Shown in pieces: positions 44,957-52,921 of a DNA stretch of 64,000 nucleotides; positions within the stretch are counted from its first letter, which is position 1; each line of letters opens with the position of its first letter. The notes below the pieces were generated by a model. That model saw only the letters and a list, made by a program, of their open reading frames with translations, ran no database searches and was not told where the DNA came from. The stretch is from an uncultured Muribaculaceae bacterium (GTDB lineage: Bacteria; Bacteroidota; Bacteroidia; Bacteroidales; Muribaculaceae). Both the position numbers and the translations under genes were made by a program. The DNA lies in the NCBI GenBank assembly GCA_910586565.1, contig CAJUIT010000007.1:62001-126000 (forward strand). Direction: 5' to 3'.

Positions 44957-45853
44957 CTAAAAATTCAGAGCCCACACGAGTCCTACCGAGGGGTAGCGCT
45001 GGCGGCCGTCCTGCATCAGTGCGGGAGCCATATCCATCGAAAGGTCGGGTGAGATGTCGAAATGGGAGAGAGAGGCGTCGACGTAGGCGTCGACCATCGC
45101 CAGCAGATACACGCCAATCATGCAGATGATGCAGAGGTCGCGGTTGCGGCGGAAGTAGTTTTTGCGCGACTGGAGCACGCTCTGCAGCCAGTTGCGGTCG
45201 AGGGTCTCCTCTTTCACGTTGGGGGAGAACATGTCCATGTAGCTGCGGGTGTTGGGGTCGTTGTCGAGAAGGTCGGCGTAGGCCACGGTGTAGTCGCGCA
45301 ACATCGAGTTGTTCCAGTTGGTGGCGTAGGCCAATCCGAGGTAGCCCCCCACGATGATGGGGAGTTTCCAGTAGCGGCGGTTGTAGATTTGCCCCAGGCC
45401 GGGGAAGAGGGCCGACATCCAGGTAGCTTTGCCGGGGTCGGGGTTGAACTCGACCTCGCGCGCCACCCATTCATCCTCCTTGACGGAGGCGGCGATGGAG
45501 TCGTTGAGGAATATGGCTACGGTGTCGACCGGGGTCACTTCGATGCGTCCGTCGGCGGTGCTGACCTCATCTTCAACAACTTCGGAGCGCTCGTCGAGCG
45601 GCGATGCTCCTAAAGCTATTGAGTCAGGGAGCCACACAGCGGGCGATTCGGGCTCGGCATTGCCGGCGTTGGCACCTTTGGGTGAGAGAGGGCGTTGCAC
45701 GGGGCGGCCTGCGGGTTTGGGAACAGGGGTTGCGGCAAATGTGCCAGGGGGGAACGACGACACGAACAGAGCGACAGCCAGAACGGCCGCCACTACCCGT
45801 TTGCCATGCTCCGAGAGGTCGCAGAACCAACGTGTGCGATTGGTGTTTGTCAT
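44957..45853 (-). CDS. DUF5683 domain-containing envelope protein
   Basis: A 298-residue protein. A signal or anchor segment (VVAAVLAVALFVSSFPPGTFAA) precedes a Pro-rich and acidic linker. The DUF5683 core begins at PDPGKATWMSALFPGLGQIYNRRYWKLPIIVGGYLGLAYATNWNN, with two or three hydrophobic helices, and ends ICMIGVYLLAMVDAYVDASLSHFDISPDLS. Its function is unknown; it co-occurs with MltD in Bacteroidetes. The leader holds a pseudoknot-like structure and a hairpin 12 nt before the ATG. Confidence 0.85.
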   Translation of the reverse strand: MTNTNRTRWFCDLSEHGKRVVAAVLAVALFVSSFPPGTFAATPVPKPAGRPVQRPLSPKGANAGNAEPESPAVWLPDSIALGASPLDERSEVVEDEVSTADGRIEVTPVDTVAIFLNDSIAASVKEDEWVAREVEFNPDPGKATWMSALFPGLGQIYNRRYWKLPIIVGGYLGLAYATNWNNSMLRDYTVAYADLLDNDPNTRSYMDMFSPNVKEETLDRNWLQSVLQSRKNYFRRNRDLCIICMIGVYLLAMVDAYVDASLSHFDISPDLSMDMAPALMQDGRQRYPSVGLVWALNF

Positions 45854-45986
45854 TGCTATGTTAGCCTTGCGGTTGAACGCAAGGTGGTTGAGTAGCTGTT
45901 ATGGTTAAATCCTAAGAACAAGTGTCTCCCATGTTGAGCGGGCTTTTGCCCTGGGAGACCGCTCGACGGTTACATTTGCAAATTTA
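45854..45986 (-). ncRNA. Structured leader (candidate pseudoknot) of the DUF5683-mltD operon
   Basis: Starting from the -7 box TAAATTTG (45979-45986, reverse strand), the leader has interleaved complementary segments. GAGCG (45964-45960) pairs with CGCTC (45940-45936). GTCTCCCA (45959-45952) pairs with TGGGAGAC (45931-45924), and a GGGC/GCC hairpin sits between them. The order 1-2-1'-2' is that of an H-type pseudoknot. A second hairpin, CCTTGCG..CGCAAGG (45865-45884), lies 12 nt before the start codon. No known riboswitch was recognised. Confidence 0.5.
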
Positions 45987-46141
45987 AGGAATATCCCTCA
46001 CCTGACAAAACCGCCCGCGCCGTTTCACAATATTTTGCTTATTTCAAGGTTAAGTAAGTAAATAGGGTTGTAGTGTCATGAAAAAACTGTGACCGTGAGA
46101 TAAACCGGAATTCAACCAAACAAATCCAACCATAACCTATC

Positions 46142-48067
46142 ATGAAACGATTATTTCTTGCCGGGATGGGGCTGTGCGGAGCCATGACGCTCGGAGCCAC
46201 GGTGACCCTCCCGAAATTTTTCACCGACAACATGCTTGTTCAGCGTGATGCCACTCTCAAGATTCCCGGAAAGGCTGCTCCCGGGGCAAAAGTGACTTTT
46301 CGCACCGACTGGGCCGAAAAGCCGTTCACTACAAAGGCCGATAAGGAGGGGAACTTCAAGTTTGAGGTGCCGACCCCTGCCGCCGGCGGTCCCTACACCA
46401 TGATTTTCTCCGACGGAACGGGCGATGACCTTGTGTTGAGCAATGTGCTGTCGGGGGAGCTGTGGCTCTGCTCGGGGCAGTCAAACATGGAATATCCCGT
46501 GAAAGGGTGGACCGAAATCTACAACGGCGATGAGGTTGTGGCCACTTCGCAGCATCCCGACATACGTTTGCTGCAAGTGAGGAAAAACACCTCGCTCACC
46601 CCGCTTGACGATGCCGAGGTGAACATGGGAGGATGGGTTGAATCGTCGCCCGCCACGATGGATTTCTCGGCTATTGCCTATCTTTTCGCTCTGCGCCTTC
46701 ACGATGAGCTTGGTGTGCCTGTGGGTGTGATTGACTCCTCATGGGGTGGCACCTACGCCGAGTCGTGGACCGGATTTGACTATCTGGGCGGTGTTCCCGG
46801 TTTTGAGGATGACCTCGCTTCGATGAAAAAGGCGGGATTCTCGGAGGAGGGGTTCCGCGCCGACTACTCACGCCGTCTGGAGGATTGGAACCGCCGTGTG
46901 GAGGGTCTCGACATAACATTCGACCGAGGCAAACTCCAGACCGGTGACGAATGGAAAACCATGCCGCTGCCCGGTGTGTGGGAGCAGTCGGTGCTTCCCG
47001 ATTTCGACGGCATGGTGTGGCTGCAGCGCACGCTCACATTGCCCGCCGAGGCGGCCGGCAAACCGATGGAACTGCATGTTGGCGCTGTGGACGACAACGA
47101 CCTCACGCTGGTGAACGGAACCGTTGTGGGGAGCACCGAGGGGTGGAACCTTCCGCGCGTCTATCAAGTGCCCGGTAATCTGGTGAAAGCCGGTGAGAAT
47201 GTGATTTCAGTTCGTGTGCTCGATTATATCGGTTCGGGAGGTGTGCATGGACGTCCCGAGGATTTGTGCGCAATTATCGACGGGGTTACCTATCCACTTG
47301 CCGGCGACTGGAACTACCGTATTGCCGGCGATATCACCTCGCTGCCGCGCCGTCCCGAGATGGTTGACAGTCCGCACCTCCCCACCACACTCTACAATGC
47401 GATGATTCACCCCCTGCAGGTGATGCCTGTGAAGGGTGTGCTGTGGTATCAGGGGTGCTCCAACGTGGGGCGCGACAAGCAATATGAGGTGCTCTTCCAG
47501 TCGCTGATAAAGGATTGGCGTCATCTGTGGCATGAGGATATGCCTTTCTATTTCGTTCAGCTCACCGGTTTCCAGACCCCGAAGAATGTGCAGCCCGAAT
47601 CGACTTGGGCATTGCTTCGCAACAGTCAGGCCAAAGCGCTCTCGCTCCCCAATACCGGCATGGCGGTTACACTCGACCTCGGCCATCCCACCGATATCCA
47701 CCCTGCCGACAAGCAGGAAATCGCCCGCCGTCTGTCGCTCATCGCTCTTGCCCGCGACTATGGCAAGGATTACGTTTATTCGGCTCCCGAATGTGTGTCG
47801 GCAACCGCTCACGGCAACAAGATGGTGCTTAAATTCAACGGTCCGGTGAAACCGACCTCAACCGCTGTCACCGGGTTTATCATCGGCGACAAAAACGGCA
47901 AGTTTGCCTATGCCAACGCCCGCCTCGAAGGTGACGACACCGTGGTGCTCTCATCGCCCCTTATTGAAAGCCCCACCGTGGCCCGCTACAACTGGGCTGA
48001 CTACCCCGGCGGCAACCTCTATGGCCCCGCCAATCTCCCCGTGGCACCCTTCGCCACCGACAAATAA
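46142..48067 (+). CDS. Sialate O-acetylesterase family protein
   Basis: A 641-residue secreted SGNH-like esterase. The signal peptide (LFLAGMGLCGAMTLGA) is followed by a beta domain. Block I is LWLCSGQSNMEYPVK with nucleophile Ser114, and the C-terminal catalytic Asp/His are in HPTDIHPADKQEIARRL (about 517-533). A jelly-roll insertion (about 280-390, WLQRTLTLPAEAAGKPMELHVGAVDDNDLTLVNG) splits the hydrolase domain, as in many Bacteroidetes members. It removes O-acetyl groups from sialic acids or other acetylated glycans. No nan genes are adjacent. Confidence 0.88.
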   Translation: MKRLFLAGMGLCGAMTLGATVTLPKFFTDNMLVQRDATLKIPGKAAPGAKVTFRTDWAEKPFTTKADKEGNFKFEVPTPAAGGPYTMIFSDGTGDDLVLSNVLSGELWLCSGQSNMEYPVKGWTEIYNGDEVVATSQHPDIRLLQVRKNTSLTPLDDAEVNMGGWVESSPATMDFSAIAYLFALRLHDELGVPVGVIDSSWGGTYAESWTGFDYLGGVPGFEDDLASMKKAGFSEEGFRADYSRRLEDWNRRVEGLDITFDRGKLQTGDEWKTMPLPGVWEQSVLPDFDGMVWLQRTLTLPAEAAGKPMELHVGAVDDNDLTLVNGTVVGSTEGWNLPRVYQVPGNLVKAGENVISVRVLDYIGSGGVHGRPEDLCAIIDGVTYPLAGDWNYRIAGDITSLPRRPEMVDSPHLPTTLYNAMIHPLQVMPVKGVLWYQGCSNVGRDKQYEVLFQSLIKDWRHLWHEDMPFYFVQLTGFQTPKNVQPESTWALLRNSQAKALSLPNTGMAVTLDLGHPTDIHPADKQEIARRLSLIALARDYGKDYVYSAPECVSATAHGNKMVLKFNGPVKPTSTAVTGFIIGDKNGKFAYANARLEGDDTVVLSSPLIESPTVARYNWADYPGGNLYGPANLPVAPFATDK

Positions 48068-48088
48068 CAAGTAACAGAAAAGGCATTA

Positions 48089-48142
48089 AATGTCACCGGG
48101 AATGTCGGCTCCGCCGCGTTTCTGGTGACATTGCATTTTTTT
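48089..48142 (+). terminator. Terminator after the sialate O-acetylesterase gene
   Basis: Arms AATGTCACC / GGTGACATT separated by 26 nt with internal GC pairing (CGGC..GCCG), then GCATTTTTTT. Confidence 0.7.
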
Positions 48143-48186
48143 GTGTAATCGTTTAAGCAGATGCCGAATGTGCCGGAAAATTGTTG

Positions 48187-48194
48187 TATCTTTG
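48187..48194 (+). promoter_or_regulatory. Probable -7 box (TATCTTTG) for the toxin-antitoxin-like pair
   Basis: TATCTTTG lies 28 nt before the ATG at 48222. Confidence 0.6.
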
Positions 48195-48221
48195 TAGACT
48201 AATTGATTAAACGCATAAATC

Positions 48222-48392
48222 ATGGCAAGACCAATAGCAGAAACACCTATTTTGACAGGCGAAGATGCCGCTCGCTTTGAGGAAAGAATGCGTCAAGTTG
48301 AGATGCTGACCAAAGAGCAGCGTGCTGAAAACACGCGAAAATTGCGTGCGGCAGTAAAGGAGGCCAAAAAACATATCACCATTTGTTTGTAG
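48222..48392 (+). CDS. 56-aa charged protein, probable antitoxin partner of the GNAT gene
   Basis: A small ORF starting MARPIAETPILTGEDAARFEERM and ending KEAKKHITICL. It is mostly helical and rich in Glu, Arg and Lys, with no membrane segment. Its stop is followed 1 nt later by the ATG of an acetyltransferase, the layout of type II toxin-antitoxin pairs in which a small antitoxin precedes a GNAT toxin (TacA/TacT, AtaR/AtaT). I do not see a ribbon-helix-helix motif, so the DNA-binding type is unclear. The pair is visibly AT-richer than its neighbours, suggesting transfer. Confidence 0.6.
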   Translation: MARPIAETPILTGEDAARFEERMRQVEMLTKEQRAENTRKLRAAVKEAKKHITICL

Positions 48393-48393
48393 G

Positions 48394-48906
48394 ATGAAGC
48401 TTGTTCGGTTGTCGTCAAATTCGCAATTGGATGGGTTTGATTGTGGTGATGAGGATTTAAATGGCTTTCTGGTTGAAGATGCCAAAAGCTTTACGGAAAA
48501 ACGAATAGCAAATTCGTTTATTCTTTATGATGACGGAGAGATAGCGGCATTTTTTTGTTTGCTCAATGATAAAATCAGTAAGCAGGAAATAACCGGCAGT
48601 CAATGGAAAAAGATTAAAAACCGCTTTCCCGACGGGAAGAAATTCAGCAGCTATCCGGCAATAAAAATCGGCAGGTTTGCAGTTTCTTCAAAGTATCGTG
48701 GCAGGCAAGTGGGAACGAGACTGATGAATATCATCAAGGATATGCTTGATTCTGACCGGAATTATTCTGCTTTCCGTTTCATTACAGTGGATGCCTACGT
48801 TTCGGCTGTGGCTTTTTATGAAAAGAATGGGTTCGTGAAGCTGACGCAGAAGGATGAAAATGAGCACACGCGATTGATGTTTTTTGATATGATGGAACTG
48901 GAATAG
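48394..48906 (+). CDS. GNAT acetyltransferase, TacT-like probable toxin
   Basis: A 170-residue GNAT-fold protein. It begins LVRLSSNSQLDGFDCGDEDLNGFLVEDAKSF, close to the FxxG..LNxFL pattern of TacT-type toxins that acetylate aminoacyl-tRNA. The acetyl-CoA loop is SSKYRGRQVGTRLM (about 108-121) and the usual catalytic Tyr is in FYEKNGFVKL. It overlaps nothing but is spaced 1 nt after the 56-aa gene and likely translated with it. A housekeeping acetyltransferase role cannot be excluded. Confidence 0.7.
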   Translation: MKLVRLSSNSQLDGFDCGDEDLNGFLVEDAKSFTEKRIANSFILYDDGEIAAFFCLLNDKISKQEITGSQWKKIKNRFPDGKKFSSYPAIKIGRFAVSSKYRGRQVGTRLMNIIKDMLDSDRNYSAFRFITVDAYVSAVAFYEKNGFVKLTQKDENEHTRLMFFDMMELE

Positions 48907-48977
48907 ATAAGTGCTCTTTATTTTCGGACAAAAATCTCTCAAAAAATCTTTATTAAAATAATTTCCACGAGTTAGAT

Positions 48978-49850
48978 ATGTGGATTCTGTTTGCAGTGGC
49001 CTCGGCGATTGGGCTGGGGGTGTATGACATAATGAAGAAGCTGTCGGTGCGCGGCAATAACGTGCCGGCGGTTTTGCTGCTCAACACGTTGTTCGGAACA
49101 ATGCTTATGTCGCCGGTGATTGTGCGCACGCTGCTGGCCGGCGAAAGCGGCCTCGACGGCACCGCGCAGGCGCATCTGCTCATAGGGCTGAAGGCGGTGA
49201 TAGTGCTGTCGTCGTGGATTCTGGGCTATTTCGCTATAAAGCATCTGCCGCTCACGATTCAGGGACCCATCAATGCGTCGCGCCCGGTGATTGTGCTTGT
49301 GGGCGCGTTGGTTGTGTTTGGCGAGCGACTCAATCTGATGCAGTGGGCCGGCATCCTGCTTGGGTTCGCGTCGCTGTTTTTCATAAGCCGAATAGGGGCG
49401 AAGGAGGGATTCTCGATGAAACGCAGCCTGTGGCTGTGGCTATCGGTGGGTGCAACGTGTCTGGGTGCCGTCAGTGCCCTCTACGACAAATATCTGCTTC
49501 AATTCTATGAGCCGTTGCAGGTGCAGGCATGGTACTCGCTCTATCAGCTTGTGCTGATGAGTGTGGTGGTGATGGCGTTGCACCGCACCGGCCACGGGGG
49601 AGGGGCATTCAGCTGGAGGTGGACGATTGTGGGAATATCATTGTTCCTCACGGCGGCCGACCTTGCCTACTTCTATGCCCTCTCGCTCCCCGGCTCGATG
49701 ATTTCGGTGATTTCGATGATTCGGCGCGGCAGTGTGCTGGTGTCGTTCTTCTATGGAGTGCTTGTGCTTCGCGAGAGCCATGTTAAAGCCAAGCTCATCG
49801 ACCTTTCGGTGTTGCTGCTGAGTCTGGTGCTGCTTGTGCTCGGCTCATGA
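48978..49850 (+). CDS. EamA/DMT-family transporter
   Basis: A 290-residue membrane protein with about ten hydrophobic helices, forming two EamA halves (about 1-135 and 150-288). The first half has LLNTLFGTMLMSPVIVRTLLAG and QGPINASRPVIVLVGALVVFGERLNLMQWAGILLGFASL. The second half ends SLPGSMISVISMIRRGSVLVSFFYGVLVLRESHVKAKLIDLSVLLLSLVLLVLG. DMT exporters carry small metabolites; the substrate is unknown. There is no operon partner; the next gene converges. Confidence 0.87.
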   Translation: MWILFAVASAIGLGVYDIMKKLSVRGNNVPAVLLLNTLFGTMLMSPVIVRTLLAGESGLDGTAQAHLLIGLKAVIVLSSWILGYFAIKHLPLTIQGPINASRPVIVLVGALVVFGERLNLMQWAGILLGFASLFFISRIGAKEGFSMKRSLWLWLSVGATCLGAVSALYDKYLLQFYEPLQVQAWYSLYQLVLMSVVVMALHRTGHGGGAFSWRWTIVGISLFLTAADLAYFYALSLPGSMISVISMIRRGSVLVSFFYGVLVLRESHVKAKLIDLSVLLLSLVLLVLGS

Positions 49851-49862
49851 AAGCAACGGCAA

Positions 49863-50660
49863 CTATTCGGCGGTTGCGGTGATTGTTTCGGGGCCGTAGA
49901 GCACCTCGACACATCCGCAGGTGGAGGCGGGCTTAACCGCGACATTTCCGATGCGTGCCTGACGCAGGTTCACGGAGTTTCCGTCGAAATGCGGGCGTAT
50001 GGTCAGCGTGTCGACAGCCGCTTCAATGTAGGAAGCTGAACCTTCTCCGCAAAAAAGGACGAGAGATTTTATCCGGGAGTCTTTATTTTCCATGCTGATG
50101 TATCCGTTGGAGCGCGGTTCGGCGCGGCCGGCGGTCATGTTATCGACCGAGCTTTTCAGGAATGTGAATCGGCCTGCGGTGCATGAATAATTCAGAGTGT
50201 CGCATGCTACGCCATTGAGGCAAATATTGGTGTCGGTGCCGTCGGCGCAGATGGTATTGAGTGTCGTGGCGGGCATGGAGACTGTTATCGGAACTGTGAT
50301 GTAGGTGTGGGAACCTTTCTCTGAATCATCCGCAGGGGTGTTTACGGTCAGAAACAATGTGTCGGCAGAGATTGAAGCCGTCACCAAAGCCTTATGCTCT
50401 TCAAAGAGGGATAGTGCAGGGGTGGAAACAGAATCGGACGAGGCGATAGTAACATCGGCCATAATCGTTTTGCCGATGTTGTTGATGCGGATGTTGTTGA
50501 AAGCTGACAGCTCAGCTGACAGCTCAACGGTGACTTCGGGTGATGCCGGTTTCGAGCCGGTGTCGGTGCTGTAGGTTTGCCAAATAGCCACAGGGAGAGC
50601 CACGGCGAAAGCCAATCCCGCTATGATGAGGAACAGGAATATGTAGGTTGTTTTTTTCAT
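49863..50660 (-). CDS. Membrane-anchored beta-rich protein of unknown function (GIN/adhesin-like)
   Basis: A 265-residue protein with one N-terminal anchor (TYIFLFLIIAGLAFAVALPVAIW) and a periplasmic beta-rich domain. Its segments ITVPITVSMPATTLNTICADGTDTNICLNGVACDTLNYSC and RFTFLKSSVDNMTAG resemble the DUF2807/GIN adhesin-head beta-helix seen next to similar ABC operons. The ATG at 50660 (MKKTTYIFLF) is preferred to an upstream reading that would overlap the GntR gene. It ends the operon of ABC ATPase, permease and GntR regulator. Function unknown. Confidence 0.65.
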   Translation of the reverse strand: MKKTTYIFLFLIIAGLAFAVALPVAIWQTYSTDTGSKPASPEVTVELSAELSAFNNIRINNIGKTIMADVTIASSDSVSTPALSLFEEHKALVTASISADTLFLTVNTPADDSEKGSHTYITVPITVSMPATTLNTICADGTDTNICLNGVACDTLNYSCTAGRFTFLKSSVDNMTAGRAEPRSNGYISMENKDSRIKSLVLFCGEGSASYIEAAVDTLTIRPHFDGNSVNLRQARIGNVAVKPASTCGCVEVLYGPETITATAE

Positions 50661-50694
50661 TTTGTTCTGTTTTTTGCAAGCATTCGGTTGATGA

Positions 50695-51072
50695 CTAACT
50701 CGGTTGATTGGTGGCGCAGAACCCGGCATAGAGATTGCTGAGTTCCGCAGGGGTTATGCCAAGCAGTTTGAGGCGGTAGAAAAGAATTTTCAGTTCACCT
50801 TCAAGCAGCTCGCTGCGGCGCAGGGAACGCACTTTCTCCACCGCGTCGGGTGAGATGAAGTAGCCGATTCCGCGTTTGTTGAAAATGATTCCGTTGCCGG
50901 CCAGATAGTCGTAGGAGCGCATCACGGTGTTGGCGTTGACCTCGACGGAGGCGGCATATTCCCTCACCGACTGAATGCGGTTGCCGGGTGGGAAATCGCC
51001 TGCGAGAATGCCGTCGCAAATGGCGTCGGCAAGTTGCAGATATATCGCTTTGTTGTTTTCTTGAAATAGCAT
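50695..51072 (-). CDS. YtrA-subfamily GntR transcriptional regulator
   Basis: A 125-residue regulator. The winged helix (about 6-75) reads KAIYLQLADAICDGILAGDFPPGNRIQSVREYAASVEVNANTVMRSYDYLAGNGIIFNKRGIGYF, with the GntR R-S-V-R-E and N-A-N-T-V-M-R-S helix. A short C-terminal dimerisation region without a ligand domain is typical of the YtrA group, which controls adjacent ABC operons. A matching palindrome lies beside the operon promoter at 52811-52834. It is the third gene of the operon. Confidence 0.88.
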   Translation of the reverse strand: MLFQENNKAIYLQLADAICDGILAGDFPPGNRIQSVREYAASVEVNANTVMRSYDYLAGNGIIFNKRGIGYFISPDAVEKVRSLRRSELLEGELKILFYRLKLLGITPAELSNLYAGFCATNQPS

Positions 51073-51094
51073 GGGTGAGTGAGTGGGGTGTTGG

Positions 51095-51943
51095 TTACCA
51101 TTTGTTTATCACATCCATTTCGCGGTAGCGCATGTAGGCGAGCGCATAGTTAACCACAGTCATCACCCCGGCAATTGATAGATGGAGAGGGGCGCTTACC
51201 AGCCACTGAGCGCAATCTCCGTGATAAAGTTGATATTTCTCGATAAAGTGAGCCACAAGAAAAATTGTTATGAGCAGCATCGCCCCGAAGATGAGAAAGC
51301 CTGCGCCGAAGGTTTTGAAATAGGATGCTTTCGGCCACACAGCGCTCCCGAGAGCGAAGAATGACTGCAGAAACAGATAGGCGATGAAGATTACTGTTAT
51401 CCATTGTGTGTTGCCATCGCATTTTTTTGTCGATTCAATTAGAGGCTTCATGCGATAGAAAGCTCCGTAGGGTGTCAAGGCATCCATTGCAGCAGGCAAA
51501 ATGTGGTAGCTGAAAAGATACATGACTCCCACAATCAGCCATCCGCCGATGATGTAGGTGAGGAACGACGTGAGGTATTTTTCCAAAGGTGACGCGGGAC
51601 ACATAAGGTCGCGCAGTTTTCCCTCTTTTGAGGCGCAGCGCGAGAACATCATTGAGGATGCAATAATCAGAGTGGTAGCCGACAGAAAAATGAACCAGTT
51701 GTTAATTGTGGAGCGATAACGAGCGGAGTAGTAGATAAAATCACGCCCCAGTGTATCGGGGTTATTCTCGATGATGTTTCGGGCATCGAAAAACGAGAAT
51801 ATAACGGCAATGATGTCGATTGAAACGAGGGCCGCGATGGCAATGGCTGCATAGAGCAGCAGGCGTCGGCGGTTTTCTCCCCATGATTTTTGCATGTAGG
51901 AGGCAAAGCGGCCGGGGCTGAATGTCTGGTTTATCGTTGTCAT
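51095..51943 (-). CDS. ABC-2-like membrane permease of unknown substrate
   Basis: A 282-residue protein with about six hydrophobic helices (LLLYAAIAIAALVSIDIIAVIFSF, WFIFLSATTLIIASSMMF, YLTSFLTYIIGGWLIVGVMYLFSYH, VIFIAYLFLQSFFALG, GAGFLIFGAMLLITIFLVAHF, LHLSIAGVMTVVNYALAYM). It follows the ATPase by 7 nt and precedes the GntR gene by 22 nt, so it is the likely membrane partner of the ATPase. Substrate unknown; YtrA-controlled transporters are often linked to antimicrobial or envelope stress. Confidence 0.75.
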   Translation of the reverse strand: MTTINQTFSPGRFASYMQKSWGENRRRLLLYAAIAIAALVSIDIIAVIFSFFDARNIIENNPDTLGRDFIYYSARYRSTINNWFIFLSATTLIIASSMMFSRCASKEGKLRDLMCPASPLEKYLTSFLTYIIGGWLIVGVMYLFSYHILPAAMDALTPYGAFYRMKPLIESTKKCDGNTQWITVIFIAYLFLQSFFALGSAVWPKASYFKTFGAGFLIFGAMLLITIFLVAHFIEKYQLYHGDCAQWLVSAPLHLSIAGVMTVVNYALAYMRYREMDVINKW

Positions 51944-51950
51944 GATGTGA

Positions 51951-52877
51951 TTATCGGTTTTCGGTTGTGGTGTTGAATAATTTCAGGAGTTCGCCGGGCT
52001 TTTCGAGTGCGAAATTAAAAAGCAGCTCAAGGTTTATGTCGGTGGGGATGCCTGTGAGGTTGGGGAGCATCACGGCGCATCCGTTTATGTCTCTCTGAGA
52101 GATGAGTGCATTTGCGATAACCTCTTTGTCGTTGGTTACGGCAAACGCAAGTTTATCCTGAATGTCGGAGACGGAGCTGTTGAGCACGGGATGTTGCATG
52201 TTCATGATAACGATGTGGTCGAGCAGGCGGTCGATGTCGCGCACCTGGTGTGTTGAAATCACGATTGTGCGGTCGTCGGTCATGCCGGATGAGATGCAAC
52301 GGCGGAAGGCGCTTTTCCCCGGAATATCGAGGCCGTTGGTGGGTTCGTCCATCAGCAGCAACGATGTGTTGCAGGCAAGCGCGAAACTCATGAACACCTT
52401 CTTCTTTTGCCCCATCGAGAGGGCGTTGAGGCGGATGTCGCCGGTGAGTCCGAACATGTCGAGGTTTTTCTGCAGGTCGTCGGCCGAGAAACGGGGATAG
52501 AACGGGGCGTTGAGATTGACATACTCTTTCAGCGTAACCGACGGGAGAGAAAACTCCTCGCTCACCAGGAAGATGTCGTTGAGCGTGGAGGGCATTCTCA
52601 GTCGGGTGTTCACGCCGTTATAGGTGACGGTTCCCTTTGTAGGGGTGAGGAGGCCGGCAATCAGATAGAGCAATGTGGATTTTCCGGCTCCGTTGGGGCC
52701 GAGCAATCCATAGACGCCTCCCGCGGGGAGGTCGAGCGAGAAGTCGGCGAGCACATTGTGTCGCCGCTTGTAGCCGAAGGTGAGATTGGAGATAGACAGC
52801 GTAGTGTTATGGTGTATTAGTGTGATAGTACACCGCAAAGATAGTGCGTGTTTTTCTTCTTTCCAAATAATTCGCAA
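51951..52877 (-). CDS. ABC transporter ATP-binding protein
   Basis: A soluble ABC ATPase. Walker A is GPNGAGKST. Signature LNALSMGQKKKVFMSFAL and Walker B LLLMDEPTNGLD are intact, and the switch His is in IVISTHQVRDI. The C-terminal extension (about 235-308) is typical of YtrB-like subunits. The longest reading starts at 52877, but the -7 box (52836-52843) lies inside it, so the real start is probably downstream, near LSISNLTFGY. No ATG, GTG or TTG is available there in frame, so a non-standard start or a second promoter is implied. First gene of the operon. Confidence 0.85.
   Translation of the reverse strand: MRIIWKEEKHALSLRCTITLIHHNTTLSISNLTFGYKRRHNVLADFSLDLPAGGVYGLLGPNGAGKSTLLYLIAGLLTPTKGTVTYNGVNTRLRMPSTLNDIFLVSEEFSLPSVTLKEYVNLNAPFYPRFSADDLQKNLDMFGLTGDIRLNALSMGQKKKVFMSFALACNTSLLLMDEPTNGLDIPGKSAFRRCISSGMTDDRTIVISTHQVRDIDRLLDHIVIMNMQHPVLNSSVSDIQDKLAFAVTNDKEVIANALISQRDINGCAVMLPNLTGIPTDINLELLFNFALEKPGELLKLFNTTTENR
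52811..52843 (-). promoter_or_regulatory. Promoter and palindromic operator of the ABC/GntR operon
   Basis: The operator is GGTGTATTA (52811-52819), 6-nt spacer, TAGTACACC (52826-52834), nearly perfect arms (one mismatch). It matches the GTGTA-TA..TA-TACAC form typical of YtrA-type GntR sites. It sits directly downstream of the reverse-strand -7 box TATCTTTG (52836-52843), so bound regulator would block transcription start. Autoregulation is inferred. Confidence 0.7.
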
Positions 52878-52921
52878 AATTTTTTGGAAATAAATTGCTT
52901 ACTTTGTACTTCATAGAAACG

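Noticed and set aside
45854..45986. A known riboswitch class (preQ1, SAM-II, cobalamin)
   Set aside because: The stem arrangement is pseudoknot-like, but no conserved core of those classes could be matched by eye.
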